Below are positions 1 to 11,853 of a stretch of DNA of 48,323 nt, piece after piece. Source of the stretch: Chaetomium olivaceum (taxonomy: Eukaryota; Ascomycota; Sordariomycetes; Sordariales; Chaetomiaceae). Both the position numbers and the translations under genes were made by a program. The stretch is from positions 1 to 48,323 of the forward strand of contig JAYWVB010000096.1 of the NCBI GenBank assembly GCA_039881045.1. Direction: 5' to 3'. The notes under the pieces were generated by a model. That model had not been told where the DNA came from and did not search any database. It saw only the letters and a list, made by a program, of their open reading frames with translations. Positions within the stretch are counted from its first letter, which is position 1, and every line of letters begins with the position of its first letter.

Positions 1-1064
1 AGCGAGCTGCTCAGATTTCTTGCCCTCCCCTGAGGGACCGTCTCTACAACCCCATTAGCTCCAAACCTCATGTAGGGAAGAACGCTTCGTCGGTATCCGA
101 CAGCGTAAATTCCGTAACTCTGGCCAGATATAACCCCCGGGTTAGTATTCTGGCCTATTAAGCCAGGCCGGGTCTGCCGAGGCTCTCGAGGGGCCTTCAT
201 CGGAACAAGAGGAAAACTGGATTACTGTTACTTTGCTTGATGGCGTTGATATGCTCTTGCCTCCCACCGTCCGCTCTAAAAGCACCGCAAAACCTAACCC
301 ACCCCAGACAATGCAAATCGATCAAAACCAAGAGTGCCGCCCAAAACCCCGCGTGATTGTGGCCATGTCTCTTGTCGAGCACCGGCATCCCAAAAAAAGA
401 CGTTGGCCTGCCCATGAATACCTAACCCATGTGTATCGTAGGTCCAAAGGAGACGGAAGGGGAGGGGAAACAAGAACGCAAAACAAATCTATCACGGCCC
501 ACCCTCGCAAACTCCGGAAGACAGATGCATATTTGCCGCAGCCAATTCCCTGGAGGGACGACCAAAATCCCTCGTTCCTGTGGAGCAGAGCTCACCAATG
601 GAGCATGCCCGCCATGATAGGTCCATCGAGGAAGTAAGGAAAGTTAAGGTACTGTCACCCGCCTTGAGACCGAGAAGAACCCTATATACTCCTTCTTCCC
701 GAAGCTGCGCAAGTGTGCATAAAAAACAAAGACAAAACCGCCCAATACTAAAAAATGCTAAAAAGAGACTAAGAAGAAGCTGACTCTGGATGAGTCGGAA
801 AATGGAACGGTGCCATGTCGGGAATGATCCTTGAGCGATAAAAAATTGCCCAAAGAACCCGCCAGATTCCGTATTTCGGAGCCCCGGCAGAGCAAGCGTC
901 ATCTTTCCGGCGGTGGAAAGAAAGCGACCAAACATTTCTCTCCTTGCCAAGATCCGCCTACTCTGCATAGAGAGCCCGTGTACGCTAACAGCGAGGACGG
1001 AAATCCGAGGGGTAAAGCAGGTTCAGAAGAACCGGCCCGTCTCTCGACACGGCGCGCCCCAAGA
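1..1064. other. non-coding stretch, no gene recognised
   Basis: No reading frame here has protein-like composition, a recognisable motif or a convincing splice pattern. The longest frame (minus strand, 492-968) has an ATG but resembles no family I know. The right end holds the 3' flank of the Nudix gene. I see nothing else. Confidence 0.5.
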
Positions 1065-1779
1065 CTACCTCTTCATGGTTGAGCGCTCCAGCGCGGTATG
1101 CAGCTCCGGGCGGTCCTTGAGCAGCTCGCTGGCCTCGGCGAAGGTAAACCACTGGCGCGTGCGCTTCTCCCGCTCGGGCCAATCGGCTTCCTCGCTAGTG
1201 ACGGTGGCTTCATAAAACCGATAGAGCGTGCGGGGCTTCTCCTTGGTCGAGTCCTTTCCGTCCTTGGACGAATCCTTGCTAGAGCCCTTGGATGACGAGG
1301 CCGAGGGTAATAACGATGCCTTCTTGCGCGGGGTCGTCTCGCGGATGTCGCCCAGGTCGTAGTCGATTTGGACGAAGATGCCGGCTTCCTCCCAGGCCTC
1401 ACGGGCCGCGGCCTCGTGGCACTCCTCGTCCGTTTCCCAGCCGCCCTTGGGCAGCACCCAGCCCTTCCGCCGTGCTGACTGTATCAACAACACATACGTC
1501 TTGTCCTGCGTCAAAGGCACCATGCCGGCGACTAGGCGCTCGCCTTCCGCGTTGTATCCTGTTGCAGAGGAAGAAGACGGAACAAGTCAGTTTTTGACCT
1601 GCGAGGCTCGGGATTGTAAAGGCAAAGGATGGGAGGAGGGGGGTTTGAGAGAAGCCGCATCCGCATCCGCATCCCCTCCCCTCATTCACACCAGTTCGTC
1701 GTCTCACTAGAGGTTTGAACCTCTTCTCTGGGTTGAAGGGCAACTCACTCTGATTACTCCGCCCAGTCCTTGACTCCAT
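1065..1779 (-). CDS. ddp1: Nudix hydrolase, diphosphoinositol polyphosphate phosphohydrolase (DDP1/Aps1 type)
   Basis: This enzyme is expected to hydrolyse diphosphoinositol polyphosphates and diadenosine polyphosphates, mainly in the cytoplasm. The gene has two exons: 1749-1779 (ATG at 1779) and 1065-1558. The 190-bp GTGAGT...CAG intron joins ...RSNQ to RYNAEGERLVAG and keeps the frame, giving 174 aa. The Nudix box is complete: it begins GGWETDEECHEAAAREAWEE and continues with AG(I), matching GX5EX7REUXEEXGU with the metal-binding glutamates present. The upstream stretch VLLIQSARRKGWVLPKGG is typical of the DIPP subfamily. A low-complexity Ser/Lys insert (SSSKGSSKDSSKDGK) lies between the Nudix box and the C-terminal strand. 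Family assignment is firm; the exact substrate is inferred from family knowledge. Confidence 0.9.
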
Positions 1780-4700
1780 AGAACGATTATTCCCGCTTGC
1801 GCCGCCATGTTCCCTACTATTTCCACCAACCTGCTACCAAGTTTTTGTTTAACGACCCGAGGAGGCACCGAGGAGGCTTGGTGAGAAGGTGTCAAAGGGA
1901 AGATTCGGAAGGTTTCGGACAGCACTGAGGTCGCGGGTGAGAGCTGTAGAGCGGCGAGAATGCGACCTGTCCTTAACAAAACAAAGACACATGGTCATCG
2001 CTCAAATATCGGGTCGGGGTTAGGCGGTGAGTTTCCGGGAGACAAGGGTCGCTGTCGCCTCGATTCACCGGTGAGGGATTGAGGCTGGGATATGTGGTTT
2101 TGGTGACTCAGGACCGTTTGCGAAATTGTGAAAATGTCGCTGCACGGGATCCGTGAAGGTATCGCACGGACAGCAGCACTGTTTTATGAACGACGAGGTT
2201 TGTCTGTGTGGTGTGAACGAGTGAACGAGGCCGATGGCTTGTCGCGGCGCAAAGGTCTCGTGCAACAGGCTGTTCCGCTGCAGGAAGGATGTCGGTGGTC
2301 GGTTGGGGACAGCGCAAAAGCGAGTGGAAGCCCAATTTCGATCGGGGTGTTTCGAATCAGTCAGCAAGGTCGGCTGGGTGATAGGGTCGCAATTCGGACG
2401 AAGATGCCGTGGTTTTGCGGAGCTGGCGTTGAAACAAACTTTCTCGACCGTCTACGCGCACGCGCTTGGCAACCGGCAACCCACGAGAAGCAGCGTTGTT
2501 GGGACACGTCTGGGCAGGCAACACAGGCTGAAATTCCTGACAGACTCTTCAAGAGACGGACGTGCAGAGTGCTACAGGCGTAGGCCACAGGAAGTAGAGG
2601 GCTGATTGATGCGGCGAGAAGGGGCTGACGGGGGGCGAGGCACCTCGGTACTGTGTACGTAGGTAGGCAAGGCAGTCTTTCGCACTTGCCTGAGCAACTG
2701 ATGAAACAGACGGGATGGTATGTCCTAGAAATTTCTTGATCAGGGAGCGCTGCTGGGCGGGCAGGCTGTTGGACCCCCAGCTCGGGAAGGAGGGGCAGTT
2801 TCCAGGTTCCCGGGGAAATTGGAGTTGGTCTTTATACTCTAGGTACAATGCAAGGTACATGACAAAACCCGAGCGAAGTCTCTGTTCCGGCCGGGCCATC
2901 GAGGCAAAAGGAGGCTAGCAAGCAGCTCCCTGCAGGCTGACCTGTTGCACGCATCTGGAGCGGCAGGTCAGGGGGGTAGCTTCTGGCTGGGGACTGCTCC
3001 AATGTGTACATGAATGTACCCCACACATGGCGGGCGACGAGATGGTGGTGGTCATGACGGAGACAAGCGTGGGCAGGGACAAGATGGATGGGGAGGAGGA
3101 CGGAAAGGGAAAAGCACAGGTTGCGGAAAGGAGGCAAGCTCCGACAATAGAGCTCTAAAAATTTTACCAATCCCGAACGGCAGGAGAGAACGAAAACGCT
3201 CGGTGGAGCAGCCGCATGGGTGGTACGTGGGGTACGTACCTCAGATCGGTGACCGGGGCAGGGGTAACCTGTCGGGGGTTCCGCGTTCCGCTACCGACGC
3301 TGGGTCCAGTACAGGCGAGGTGAGGTGTGTCCCGGATTGGCAGTCGCCATGACCGTTGTTGGGGTCGAAGACAAAGAGAGCGGGTTGGAAGAGAGAATCG
3401 GGATGGCCAATTGGCCCTTCATCGACAAAGTGCAGTTTCTCTTCTGCGGTGCAGGTAGGTACGGGAGGTTACCTTGCATGTTTTGCGTGGGATGGGACCG
3501 AGTCAGAAGTCGCGGTTGAAAACCTGGGAATGCACTAACGTCACCTAACCTCGAACAGCGGAGGGCGCCGCTAAGGGGGTTCTTCGAACGGGAGACTGTC
3601 CACCCTCAGAACTTCCAGTTGTTCCGGATCTGCTATACAAGTAGCGATGCCACCACAAGTACCTAAAGTCTAGGACTGTTGTGTTTGTAAATTGCCTGGA
3701 CCGCTTCCGAAACATCCCGAACCCAAGATGGTGGAAACTCGAACCTGAAGCAGGTAACGGGCGGCCATGGCATGTCGGTCTTTTTTTTTTTTTTTTCAGC
3801 TGGGCTTGCGTGGTCCTTCCCTCCTTCCAAGTCGTCCTCGCTGGCACTTTCCAGATATCTGCCAAGTTGGTTGATGAGCCCCGCACTGCCCGTCAGGTGG
3901 AGGTCACCAATCGATTAGTACTGTACAGAGGTACCTGACACTGGCAGGCTTGACAGGCTTAACAGCCCAGGCTTGCAGGTCAAGAGAACCAGCTGACGAC
4001 ATCCAACCGTCAAGTTCCATTTCAACCTTTCACAAGCTTCAGAGTCTCCAAATTATTGAAAATTGGAACTAAGCTCGCCTCAGAATACATTCCCCCCCCC
4101 CACAAAACCAGTTTATTTTCCCGTTGAATAATATTAAAATACACCATAGCCCCCATTCGCTAGGTTGTTTTGTCATGGTCTGGGTCACGCCCCAGTCACG
4201 ACACACTGCAAAGAATGCGGGGCAGTGACTCCCGCTCGCCTCCGCAGGCGATGCGGTACGGACAGTGGGGGTCACTCTCTGAGCTGTTCATCTACCTTTC
4301 GATTTCACCAACCGTCCATGCCCGAAAGTATCTCGGTTGCCTGCTGCGTTCCCACACAGCAGTCCTCGTCACTAGTCCTCCCTAGATGGCTGACACTGTC
4401 TTCGAAATCACCGTCATCCTGCATCCTTCCTTGTGCCTCGCTCCCCCACGCTGACTCGGAGCTCACGCGCGGGGCATTGGACGAACACTTTCTCTTGTCT
4501 GGGTCGGGTGATCTCAACACAGCAGCTCGGCACCGACTGCCAGGTGTTTTCCCGGCTCTCGCTCCGCTACCTTTAGGTGTCACCGCTTCGCCACAATCGC
4601 CTGGCTTCCTCGATTCTTGAAGGAGCCTCCGGACGGCAACCACAGACCCCGGGATACACGCCACGCGGCACCACCTCATTTCTGCAGCCTCATCGAAGCC

Positions 4701-5349
4701 CGGCACCCGTTGCCCCCTTACCCCTCCCCCGGGCCGGCTTCCTTCTTCCCGGCTATTGGGACGTGCAACCCCTGAAGGCCAGCAACTGCATCTCCCACCT
4801 CTCACCCGGGTACTAGATCGAAACTACGTATACTCGAGCCGCCTAACGACCTCCGGCGCCGCGGCTGTGGCCCCGCCCGTCCGCCGCCTCGCCCGACTGC
4901 CCCGCTAAGTTTCGCCCGGCTCCGGAGAAGCTCGGGCTGGCCCTACCCGCTTGGTTCCACAAGCCAGTGTGCAGGATGGAAACGGCAGGCACAAACATGC
5001 AGACCCCTGGCGAGGTTGCAGCGCGGTATTCGTTCCTTTTTCCAATCGGTGAGTCCCGACGTTTCAAGCCATCTCACCCAACCATTCGGGCCATGTGCGT
5101 CAATGGCACGCTATCGTTGGCCAGCCTGCCCTGGCGGCCACGCGATCTCCTCCCGCATTCTGCCCCGAGTCCGATCTTATGTCAAACCCCGTTCATGCCG
5201 TTCGTGTGTTGACGGGTGACGGGTGACGGCTTAGCATCGAGCTCAAGTGACAGTAACTACTGTGTATCCCACGCTCAGCCAGCGCTGTGTCCTTTTTCAT
5301 CTGTCAGAGTTTCAGCCGCCCGTCACAACTTCTTCCCGACCACTCCCCC
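1780..5349. other. long intergenic region, no gene recognised
   Basis: About 3.6 kb separate the Nudix promoter from ATE1. Frames over 100 codons occur (2128-2583 plus, 4305-4805 minus) but none shows a motif, a consistent splice pattern or biased composition. A T16 run lies near 3780-3796 and a C10 run near 4091-4100. The 3' end should contain the ATE1 promoter and 5' UTR. A fast-evolving or non-coding gene cannot be excluded. Confidence 0.45.
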
Positions 5350-7283
5350 ATGGTTCAACAGGGGGAGTTCAGGTTTGGTAACAATGTGGCCTATTTCCTT
5401 TTCCGTTTCATCACGTGTGCTGTGTCCCCAGCGGGACGGGGGGGGGAGGACCCTCTTCGCGACGCTCGAATCAAGACATACCACATACCATACATACCGT
5501 TACAGCTTTCATCACCGCCAAAGCTTCTGATGCACCTGTACTAACCGTGACTCCGAAAACACTAGGCTATAGCAATTCATCCGAGTGCGGGTATTGCCGC
5601 CGGACTCGCAGTGGTCAGTCCACAAAACGTGAATGTTCCCCTTTTGAGAGTAACATATCCTCTTTACCCCCATGCCCCCGTAAATTCTCCGGGAAAAAAG
5701 TGTCCACTCAGACATGTCTCGCGCAGACTCCCTCGCTCACCCGAACCCCCTTTTCGGCCTGCCCCCCACCCTCTCGATCACACTCCGGACGAGTGGCTCT
5801 TTCACAAGCCAGCATGCTGCCACAACCCGCGTCCATGACCAGGGTCACGTCTAACACTGGACTTCATAGGTTATTCTTACTATGCTATAGCAACATCCTT
5901 GACGCCAACCTTCTACCAGAAGCTTGTCGACCGATGCTGGAGGCGCTCCGGGACACTCTTGTACCGGCCGAATCAGAAGCACTCGTGTTGTCCACATTAC
6001 ACTCTCCGGCTAGACTCAACCCAGTTCAAGCCCACCAAGGATCAGCGCCAGGCCGTCAACCGTTTCAACCACCACATAATTGGTGATAGCTACGTCAGGG
6101 AGGCGGCCCGTCTGCATCCACGATCCCGCGCCGAGCCAGAAGGCGCCACAACGTCTTCGACCTGGTCGAGAGGATCCATGAACCCGAAGCCGAGGCCCTC
6201 AAATCCCCGCCGTCGCCGGACCATGCGTTCACCGTCACGCTAGAGCCGGATACGTTCACCGAAGAGAAATACGACATCTTCGAGAACTACCAGCGCATCG
6301 TCCACCGTGAGCCCCAGGATAAGATCTCGCGCCATGGCTTCAAGCGCTTCCTGTGTAACTCCCCACTGAGCCGGGGGTCCATGGTCGGCCCGGACGGCAA
6401 GGAACGCAAGCTGGGGTCCTTCCACCAGTGCTACCGTATCGACGGGAAGCTGGTCGCCGTGGGTGTTCTGGACCTCCTGCCCGATTGTGTTAGCGCCGTC
6501 TACTTCCTCTACCACGAGTCGATCCACTGGCTGAACCCCGGCAAGCTGGGGGCGCTGCGCGAGATTGCGCTGGCCCGCGAGGCGGGCTATCGGTGGTGGT
6601 ATCCGGGGTACTATGTACACAACTGCGCCAAGATGAGGTACAAGATCGAGTACAAGCCGCAGTATGTCCTTGACCCGGAGGATCTTCAGTGGTATCTGCT
6701 GGATAAGGAAGCCCTCGGCAAATTTGACAAGGGCCATTATGTCTGTTTCTCGAGAAAGGAGCAGGCAGCCGGTCAGGTCGATACCGAGGGGCAAGGCGTT
6801 GATGACGCCAACCACCACCAACACATTCCGGAGTCTTCCGAAATCGACACCATCGTTGCTACCGAAGACAACGCAGTAGACATAGTAGCAGCAGAAAATC
6901 GCAACGCAACCGCAGGCTCCCAAAAAGCCGATGACGAAGTCAACGAAGAAGCCTCTTCCCCCTCCCCATCCTCCTCCTCCTCCTCCCCCGCCGAAGAAGC
7001 CACCGAAGAAGAAGCAGAAGAAGAAGAAGACGCCTTCCTCCTATCCAGCAACATGCCGGGCATCCCCTCCCTCGCCGACATGGAGCGTGTCGATATGGAC
7101 GGGCTGGTCCTGCGCTCCGACTTCTCTGACACCTACATCGTCGCGTCCCACCTCGTCATCTGGGACACGGAGCACGTCAGCCAGTTCGGCTCCCTCAAGT
7201 CGCGCATTGCCGAGCTGGTTGCTGCTGTCGGGCCGGATCTGATTGGGGAGATCTGTATCGACTTTCGGAAGAGGTCTTCGTAA
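5350..7283 (+). CDS. ate1: arginyl-tRNA--protein transferase 1 (ATE1), with an apparent 1-nt frame break
   Basis: ATE1 transfers arginine from Arg-tRNA to N-terminal Asp/Glu, creating Arg/N-degrons. The N-terminal domain reads GYSNSSECGYCRR, then YSYYAIATSLTPTFYQ, WRRSG, CCPHYTLRLD and FKPTKDQRQAVNRFN; the catalytic domain holds GSFHQCYRIDGKLVAVGVLD, YFLYHES and MRYKIEYKPQYVLDPE. Exon 2 starts at 5566 (ACTAAC branch point, CACTAG acceptor). Exon 3 starts at 5870; its donor is 5614 or 5629, both phase 1. The first exon is uncertain: ATG 5350 with donor 5378 keeps phase and gives about 496 aa. Near 6134-6140 the frame shifts by one missing base between REAARLHPRSRAE and RRRHNVFDLVERIHEPE, both conserved, so an intron is unlikely. 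A Ser/Glu-rich acidic insert (about 6925-7035) precedes the conserved C-terminus. Confidence 0.85.
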
Positions 7284-8575
7284 GTAGGGATGGGTTTGGG
7301 ATGGGGTTGGAAGGAGGTGTGTGTGGATGTGGGTGGGTGTGGGTGGCCGGGCGGGTGGTGGTGTTGATGGTGGGTATGGGTGTGGGTATAGTGAAGCCTT
7401 GTGTCTATCCATGTATGTACATACACACGTAGCGTGTCGACATGCATGGGTTTTTCATCGGGGCGTGGGAGAGAAGCGGCTGGAAGGGCGGGCTGGGTGA
7501 GACAGAGACAGGTGGACGGCACCGATCTCGTGCATCTTTTTCCACATGGCAAGAAGCGGCGGCGGCGGCGGCGGTGGTGGTGGCGGCGGCAAAGGACGGG
7601 ACAAGGTTCGATGCGCGAGAGGGAGAAGGGGAAAAAAGAAAAGAAAAAGACGCTTCGGTAAACGAATTGGGAAATTGATGGTGTTGTCCTCTTGCCACTT
7701 TGGATACCCAACCACCCCTTCCCCATTCGGTCAAGGGGTCTGGCCCCCCGGGCACTACGTGGGGGTTTGTTTACTTCACCGAAAGGGGCTCGTTGTCGTG
7801 TGACCACATGCCGACATCTGAAATGCGGCACTAGGATGGGGAGTTGGTGCCCGGGCACTTTGTTCGGTTGGCTCCTCCCCTCCCCTCGCATGTGAGTCAG
7901 AGCTTGTGTGTGTGTGTGGGCTTTCCTGCGTCTCGGGAGGGGCTGGTTGTGTGTGTTAAGGAGAAGGGGGGGGAAGAGGGTGAGGCTTTTTATGATATGG
8001 GACGGGTGAGGGTGGGATTGGGAGTGATTGGGCTTTGAGAATGGGACGAAGTTGGGACACATGAACTGCAACCGATTCCTGAGATCGCTTTCATGTCATT
8101 GGTACGGAAATAGAGATAGCCGGTCTGTTGGTGGCTGTTTATGTCATAATTAACATTGAAAGTTGGCTGTGGCTGAGATGGTGACGGCTTGTTGCTGACG
8201 GCGAGGGGGGGGGGACACATTTTGAGAAATTCCCATGGAACGGTCTTGGGCCATAGTGTGGGTGCTCCTTCCACGAAATTGTCTCCAGAATTACAAGGCC
8301 GGTGTGCTCCTTCCTTAGAATCGTCCGTTTAGGGCTGGACGCCAGCTGGCAAATATGGGTAGTAGTATGGAAGGTACGACCTTATTGTCTCTTTCCACGG
8401 TGCAAGTTTATATTTTTACTCCGGCGGCAGATCATGCCCACATCGTCCATGCTCGCCTGCAGTTGCTACCATCTCTCAGTGCCCAAAGCTCTTCCCTCGG
8501 CCCCGCCATGAGGCCTCGGTTGATTACCGAGTCACCTAATGTCGGCCCTCCAACTTGCCTCAGGTTGGAGTTGCG
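7284..8575. other. intergenic region, low-complexity, no gene recognised
   Basis: This holds the ATE1 3' flank and the promoter of the next gene. It contains GT-rich low-complexity sequence (7310-7390), a GGC/GGT trinucleotide tract (about 7556-7590) and G-runs. Open frames on both strands are Gly/Arg/Pro/His-rich products of these tracts. I see no protein or RNA gene. Confidence 0.5.
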
Positions 8576-10381
8576 ATGCCGGCTGTCCCTATTGACCTGG
8601 GAAAGATCAAGGTTGCCGGAAAGACGCCAAACCTGTCCCTTACGCTGTCAAGTTCATGCACGGTGGCTCTTCCCGCTCCGTGGACACACTCCGCTTCCGC
8701 GATAGAACTGTGCCAAGCTAGTTCGGCGGGAGACATCTGGATTTCCAAAGCTGGCTCCTGCCAAATCGACGTCTCAACTTTGATAAACGGCCAAGTACCC
8801 GACACTGAAAGCCTCGACCCAAGCATCATGACCGCCGTTGCTAACTTTGCCTCCGAGTGTTCGGTATGTAACGCATTCTCTTGGTCACGCCTTTTGTTCT
8901 AACATCCCAGGTTTGGAAACACACAGGGCTCGAACTTCGGACAAATCATGCCTCCCACGCTCTGTCAGGTCAAGACCATGCCAACGCTTCATACTTTCTT
9001 CGTCATCCCGACTTGTCATCTGAGATGATAGCGCCTCCGGGTATTCCGTCCGCTCAGTTCCAAGGGTTAAGATGTGAAGTCAACTATTGCTTCAAGTCAC
9101 TAGAGAAGGCGAATCATGCCAAAACTCGCATCTCCAAACTACCGGTAACCGAACCCCTGGGTTGCGCCCAACACACGGAACAAACGCCTCAGAACCACAC
9201 TTACGGTCCTAGAAGCAACCCTAAGCGGAGTAAAAAAGCGACAGTGGCGGTTCAAGAAGGGGTCGGCAACGTGAGTCCACCATCGACGTCAGAACCATCG
9301 TTCTCCGGCTACCAACGAGAAGACATTGAGACGCTGGTTGCCGAGGCCATTACCGACATGGCTTGCCTCCTGGACTTTGCTTTTCGGAAACTCATCGGCG
9401 TTAAAGGGATCTCTCCAGGGATGAGAACCATCAAGAATTTGGCGTCACCCTCCTTGAGCGAGATCGCCCCCGCTGTTTGGGACCTTCAATATCTTCAGGT
9501 GAAGTGCCTTGACCAGCTGGCGAGATGACGATTATCACTGACGATTGCTAAAGACCATGTCTGTCCACGCACAAGTCATCCCGTCGATTGCTGCTGGAAT
9601 TGCCCGTTTAAAGAACGCCCGGTCCGCGAGTCTCCGGGAGAAACTCAACAATCTAACTCTCCAAGCGATGCCAGGAGATGATGGTCAGGAGTTGGTTGAC
9701 TCGGGGGCCGATGCTACAGACGAAGTAAAGAAGCGACTATGGTTATTGTGTCAAACTCGGATCCAGCCGGAGCCGACTAAACGACCCTGCCCTCCCAGAC
9801 AACGGAGCGAGACGACAGCGAAGAAGGTGCGGTCGCAACTCGAATTTACAGGGCAAGAGTTGGATGCCCCCATAACCTATGCTGATGAAGATGGGGGCGG
9901 AACTTTCGTCGCCATGGAAGGTTACGGTCTGGAGCCAGCCTACGAACCGTACGTTGCTTTCCCCGGAGACTTTCCCGAAGCAACAGATTTCGAGATGGAC
10001 GCTCTTTTGCAGGTGGACGAGTCATACATGCCGACAGATGGCCTTTCATCGCCAGACGATTGGACACACAGTTCCGAGGGTGACTACTTTTACACCGACG
10101 GACAAGGGAATGTTTACCCGATTGATCGAGAGAATTCGGAAAAGGATCAGATCGACTGGGCACCAGCGCCGCAACTTGTCGATTCTGACGGTTACAGCCA
10201 GCAGCAGGACGAGGACTGGGAACGATACTGGGGCCAAGGTGCAAACCAAGCATATATTATGTCCCATGAGGATGAGCTCCCTGATTCCGGGGTTCATATC
10301 CTCCCAGACGATGCCGCAAACCAACCATTCCTACTGCCATACCCTGACGATGCGCCGTCCGGCTCTTGGGTTTGGGGATGA
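8576..10381 (+). CDS. hypothetical protein, about 567 aa, acidic C-terminus
   Basis: I do not recognise this protein. Two textbook fungal introns support it: 8864-8910 (GTATGT...CTAAC..CCCAG, 47 bp) and 9499-9553 (GTGAAG...CTGAC..AAAG, 55 bp), both phase 0. The exons are 8576-8863, 8911-9498 and 9554-10381. The N-terminal part looks globular (MPAVPIDLGKIKVAGK onwards). A basic patch (RSNPKRSKKA) sits mid-protein, a predicted helical segment near YQREDIETLVAEAITDMACL, and a long acidic, Tyr/Asp-rich tail ends at VWG. No signal peptide or membrane helix is visible. The stop at 10379-10381 follows a GGGG run; with one more G the frame would continue as DELDPSPQPPMTSAEKALFN to a stop near 10451, so the true C-terminus may be longer. 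The ATG choice is moderate; an upstream exon is possible. Confidence 0.7.
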
Positions 10382-10696
10382 GCTTGACCCAAGCCCGCAG
10401 CCGCCTATGACCTCGGCTGAAAAAGCCCTCTTTAACGGATTCCTTCTATAACCCCCCAACCCATAACATGCGTGGTGTTCGGAAGCCGGGCTGCCTGCAC
10501 CCACGCCGAAGTTCGAGGCTCACAAGGCAAGAAATTTGATGGAGAGTTTCGATTCGTTCGTATGTTGCCTCATCACCTCATCCTTTCGGGAAAACCGGCC
10601 CCTTAGCCCCGGATTCGATGTCGTCCGTTTGAGCACTTCGTTTGAGAAAGTATACCAGACCATCTTCCGGTCGTGTGGAACTCGAGTGACGAAGTC
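10382..10696. other. convergent 3' flanks
   Basis: This is the interval between the stops of the 567-aa gene (+) and the 69-aa membrane protein (-). Its first 70 bp may be coding if the GGGG run at 10375-10378 is short by one base. Nothing else is seen. Confidence 0.4.
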
Positions 10697-10906
10697 TCAC
10701 TTCTTTGGGGCTGGCTTCTTCTTTTCCTTTTTCTTCTTTTGTTCTGGTTTCAAGGTGGCAAAATGGATGTACCATATGAGCACACACTGCAGGATGATGG
10801 CGACGAGGACGACGAGGAGGATGGTGAAGAGGATAGGCTGGTCGTTGAGCACGGCGACGGCCTCCGGTGTTGCGCCAATGCTCCCGAACCAGTCGAATTG
10901 CCCCAT
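10697..10906 (-). CDS. small single-pass membrane protein, 69 aa, lysine-rich tail
   Basis: A single exon encodes 69 aa starting MGQFDWFGSIGATPEAV. One strongly hydrophobic helix of about 24 residues (ILFTILLVVLVAIILQCVLI) is followed by WYIHFATLKPEQ and a very basic tail (KKKKEKKKPAPKK). A short acidic/neutral N-terminus, one helix and a Lys-rich cytosolic tail fit a small ER or mitochondrial subunit, with the tail inside by the positive-inside rule. I do not recognise the family; it is not OST4, which lies at 27914. It is divergent from the uS5m gene and convergent with the 567-aa gene. The sharp hydrophobic block and clean ATG/stop support a real gene. Confidence 0.6.
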   Translation of the reverse strand: MGQFDWFGSIGATPEAVAVLNDQPILFTILLVVLVAIILQCVLIWYIHFATLKPEQKKKKEKKKPAPKK

Positions 10907-11853
10907 CGCGTCGTTGATTGTTCGGTTATGTGGGAGGTTGGTGTGTGGCGACCGAGGAGGGAGGCTGCGCTTTATTTAGATGGAGTAGCCGCCAGCGGAT
11001 GATCAACTTGAGCGGTCGCCTGCGCCGTGGCAAGTGATTTTGGACGAAGAAAAGGATATTATTACAAGATTTGTCATGACGGAGAACCAAAGAGAGGCAG
11101 GCTGGGAAAACGGGAGAGACAGAGAGAAGAAATGGGAGGAAAAGCAGGCCGCTTGGCGTGGCCGGATGAAACTGGAGACGTCACAATGAAGCCAAATCGA
11201 GCAAAGGGTGCAATCCCCCTGTCTTCCAGTGCCTGGGCAGATCTTGGGATGCGGGCGGGATCTGGGGTCGTATTGGCTTTGGACCGGCGGCAAGAAACGG
11301 CCAAACAAGGGGCCTGACCCTCGAATGAGTTTCAGGCCTGCGCCAGAGTCGAACGACTCGGTTAGGTAAGCCAGAAATGATTGGTTGAGGGTTCTGCTTC
11401 GTCCGAATGTGGTAGACGGCTCAAACGCTTCGCCAAAAGGTCGTTGAGTGAGAGCCGAGTGCCAATATTCACAAAGAGAGAATAATCATAAGCTGGTATT
11501 CTTTTGTTTCCCTTTTCTCTCCATGATGGGAGACCGGGATTCAATGAGACGAAAACTAAAGTGGAGTAACGAGTCAGTTAAAGCACTGGCCCCACTAACT
11601 CAACCACATGGTGAGGCATTAATTAGTGCCTTGAAAGTTAGGCATGAATAACTACTCTGTTACACTGGCTCACTGGCTACTGGCACCCAGCAAGCTCGGG
11701 CCCAAAAAAATTGGTGGGCGTCTGAAGGTATCGAAACCCACTCTCCAGTTCTCAGTGCCCGCCGATAGAAGTTAGCAAGAGGTGCCCGCCGGAACCTGTC
11801 GAGCACCAACCAGCAGTAACCGGGGTGAGGTCGAGTCAATTGGTCCGAGAGAG
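10907..11853. other. divergent intergenic region between the 69-aa protein and uS5m
   Basis: About 950 bp carry both 5' flanks. A perfect inverted repeat (GAGTCGAACGACTC, near 11347-11360) stands out, but its loop is too short for a tRNA T-arm. No gene is recognised. Confidence 0.45.

Noticed and set aside
492..968. 158-codon minus-strand frame with ATG
   Set aside because: No motif, no homologous look and no splice or promoter support; likely chance.
2128..2583. 151-codon plus-strand frame
   Set aside because: It lacks recognisable content, and overlapping frames on both strands are equally long.
4305..4805. 166-codon minus-strand frame
   Set aside because: The composition is Arg/Gly/Ser-rich, as expected from GC-rich non-coding DNA; no motif.
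6090..6137. A 46-nt intron explaining the ATE1 frame change (GTCAGG...CCAG)
   Set aside because: It would delete the conserved REAARLHPRSR segment; a one-base loss is simpler.
11341..11375. tRNA T-arm on the minus strand (GTTCGACTC inside an inverted repeat)
   Set aside because: The palindrome GAGTCGAACGACTC leaves too small a loop, and no D-arm or acceptor stem is found at the right spacing.
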